This document shows positions 23,186 through 24,377 of a stretch of 24,377 nt of DNA, piece after piece. The position numbers and the translations under genes are program-made. The stretch lies in NCBI GenBank assembly GCA_004297575.1, contig SCSR01000038.1, forward strand, positions 1-24,377, read 5' to 3'. Position 1 is the stretch's first letter, and every line of letters begins with the position of its first letter. The DNA is from an archaeon. Its GTDB lineage: Archaea > Aenigmatarchaeota > Aenigmatarchaeia > CG10238-14 > SCSR01. The notes beneath the pieces are model-generated. The model was not told where the DNA came from, made no database searches, and saw only the letters and a program-made list of their open reading frames with translations.

Positions 23186-24377
23186 AGATATGGAAAGATG
23201 TCAGGTTTATCACATTGGTGGCATTGCTTTTGCTATCAGCGTATTTCGTGCTCTCGCCGATGGTCTTCAAGAAGACAGGTGTGGCTGTATCATTTGTCAA
23301 TGCAAATGCTGATTGTGCGGGCCTGAAAGCAGAAGATGTTATCACCCAAGTTAACGGATATCATATAACTGATTCGACTTCATTCGATCAATCAATAAGT
23401 GATGTAAAGGCAGGCGATTTTGTTACACTGCTATCCAACAATGTGCCGGCAAGCTGTACTGCAACAAGCGATAGGGATATCGGCTTCACTGTAAGAGACC
23501 TATCTGCGACAAACCTGAAATTTGGTATTGAGATTGAGGGTGGGACAAGGGTGCTGCTGACGCCAAGCACTTCTAATGTGACTGCTGCACAGATAGATGA
23601 GACTGCAAGGATACTTGGCGAGAGGGTTAATCTTTTTGGGTTGAGCGACATAAGGGTCACACCAATCGGTTCTAATCTCATACAGCTAGAGGCATCTGGA
23701 TTAAGCGGCGGGGATATACAAAACTTTTTGGCAAAGCAGGGAAGATTCGATGGTAAATTGGCTGAACCATTAGAATTTACAGACAACAACGCGAACATAA
23801 TTGTAGGCGGTACGAGCTATCCTGTTACCTTGGTTGGTAGCCAACTTGATGTGAATGGCAGCTTGCATTCTATCAACAGCACGTTCGCACTCGGGGGCAT
23901 AAACTTCCAAATTACCAACATTACAAACAACTCTGCAATAGTGCTTGCCAACATATTCAGCGGCAACGATATAACAAACGTGCTGACTGATCCGCAGCAT
24001 AGCGGCATAACGCCTGCCAACAGCGGGTACAAGTTTACTTTTACTGTCCAAGTGAGCAAGGAAAGTGCGGACAGGTTTGCCAAGGCAACTGAAGGCCAAC
24101 CTGCATCCTTCAGCAATGGTGAAAGCTACATAACTCCGCAGCTTGTGTTGTTTTTGGACGAACAGCCTGTATCTTCTTTGAACATAGTGTCAACTCTCGC
24201 AGGGCAATCATTGACCACGCCATCCATACAAGGGTTCAAGACAACGCGCGATGAAGCACAGAATGAGATGCTAAGGCTGGAAACGATATTGAGATCGGGT
24301 AGCTTGCCTGTCAAACTGAATATAGAACGTGTCGACACGATAACACAAAGCGAGGGCTCTGGGCTCATCAATTCTAC
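23182..24377 (+). CDS. secD: protein-export membrane protein SecD, 3' end outside the window
   Basis: The frame is open from GTG 23182 to the window edge (398 codons) with no stop. It begins with one hydrophobic helix (9-28), then a stretch (about 33-90) reading NADCAGLKAEDVITQVNG... and VKAGDFVTLL, which looks like a PDZ-type domain. The SecD signature FGIEIEGGTRVLL follows (114-126), with TAAQIDETARILGERVNLFGLSDIRV as the P1 base region. The large outer domain continues to the edge; the TM helices are not reached. The start is coupled to secF (GTGA overlap). It works with SecF in protein export. The SecD assignment is strong. Confidence 0.87.
   Translation, partial: MKIWKDVRFITLVALLLLSAYFVLSPMVFKKTGVAVSFVNANADCAGLKAEDVITQVNGYHITDSTSFDQSISDVKAGDFVTLLSNNVPASCTATSDRDIGFTVRDLSATNLKFGIEIEGGTRVLLTPSTSNVTAAQIDETARILGERVNLFGLSDIRVTPIGSNLIQLEASGLSGGDIQNFLAKQGRFDGKLAEPLEFTDNNANIIVGGTSYPVTLVGSQLDVNGSLHSINSTFALGGINFQITNITNNSAIVLANIFSGNDITNVLTDPQHSGITPANSGYKFTFTVQVSKESADRFAKATEGQPASFSNGESYITPQLVLFLDEQPVSSLNIVSTLAGQSLTTPSIQGFKTTRDEAQNEMLRLETILRSGSLPVKLNIERVDTITQSEGSGLINS

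Overview
The window looks like archaeal DNA. The grounds are: a secF-secD pair in that order with a small archaeal-type SecF; several AT-rich TATA-like boxes lying 24-29 nt upstream of start codons with no room for a leader, which suggests leaderless mRNAs; a perfect GGTGAT Shine-Dalgarno at 8203-8208; frequent ATA (Ile) and AGG/AGA (Arg) codons; and DPM1/ALG5-like family 2 glycosyltransferases next to many GT-C-like membrane proteins. The lineage cannot be fixed by eye. The very tight packing (almost no intergenic DNA, no gap above about 115 bp) would suit a compact archaeal genome such as a DPANN member, but that is a guess. I see no tRNA, rRNA, CRISPR array, insertion sequence or integrase.

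Almost the whole window, about 1-22300, is one glycan or nucleotide-sugar locus. Region 1 (2-7081, + strand) holds the end of a YfhO-like membrane protein, an FAD-dependent PPOX-like oxidoreductase, two GT-C-like polytopic proteins and a TylC3/NovU-type sugar C-methyltransferase. Region 2 (7083-8147, - strand) is a 4,6-dehydratase-like SDR. Region 3 (8216-14768, + strand) is a probable long operon: two GT2 enzymes, a GT-C-like protein, a radical SAM enzyme, a methyltransferase, a cupin and a membrane-anchored GT2. Region 4 (14765-16793) is a divergent pair of SDR epimerases. Region 5 (16768-20541) is the minus-strand operon rmlC-rmlB-GT2-methyltransferase, divergent from rmlA. Region 6 (20528-22294) has a Nudix hydrolase, an SMR/ArnE-like small membrane protein and a minimal UDP-sugar dehydrogenase. 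Region 7 (22355-end) is secF followed by the start of secD, which runs off the window.

Taken together, RmlA and RmlB should make dTDP-4-keto-6-deoxyglucose. The RmlC-like cupin, the cupin at 13341, the SDRs and the C-methyltransferase could turn it into a modified, possibly C-methyl-branched deoxysugar. No rmlD (the last step to dTDP-rhamnose) is present in the window. The GT2 enzymes would load sugars onto polyprenyl phosphate or a growing glycan. The GT-C-like and YfhO-like proteins would transfer sugars from lipid carriers on the outer face of the membrane, and the SMR-like protein may flip lipid-linked sugars. The final acceptor (S-layer N-glycan, glycolipid or other surface polymer) cannot be read from the sequence; no oligosaccharyltransferase is seen here.

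The gene arrangement alternates strands. It gives five convergent junctions with gaps of 1 nt or overlaps of 4-26 nt, and five divergent junctions where back-to-back promoters are squeezed into as little as 37 bp. The most notable items are the shared palindromic TATA boxes, a UDP-sugar dehydrogenase lacking its C-terminal domain, a short RmlA, a PDZ-like insertion in SecD, and the likely branched-deoxysugar pathway.
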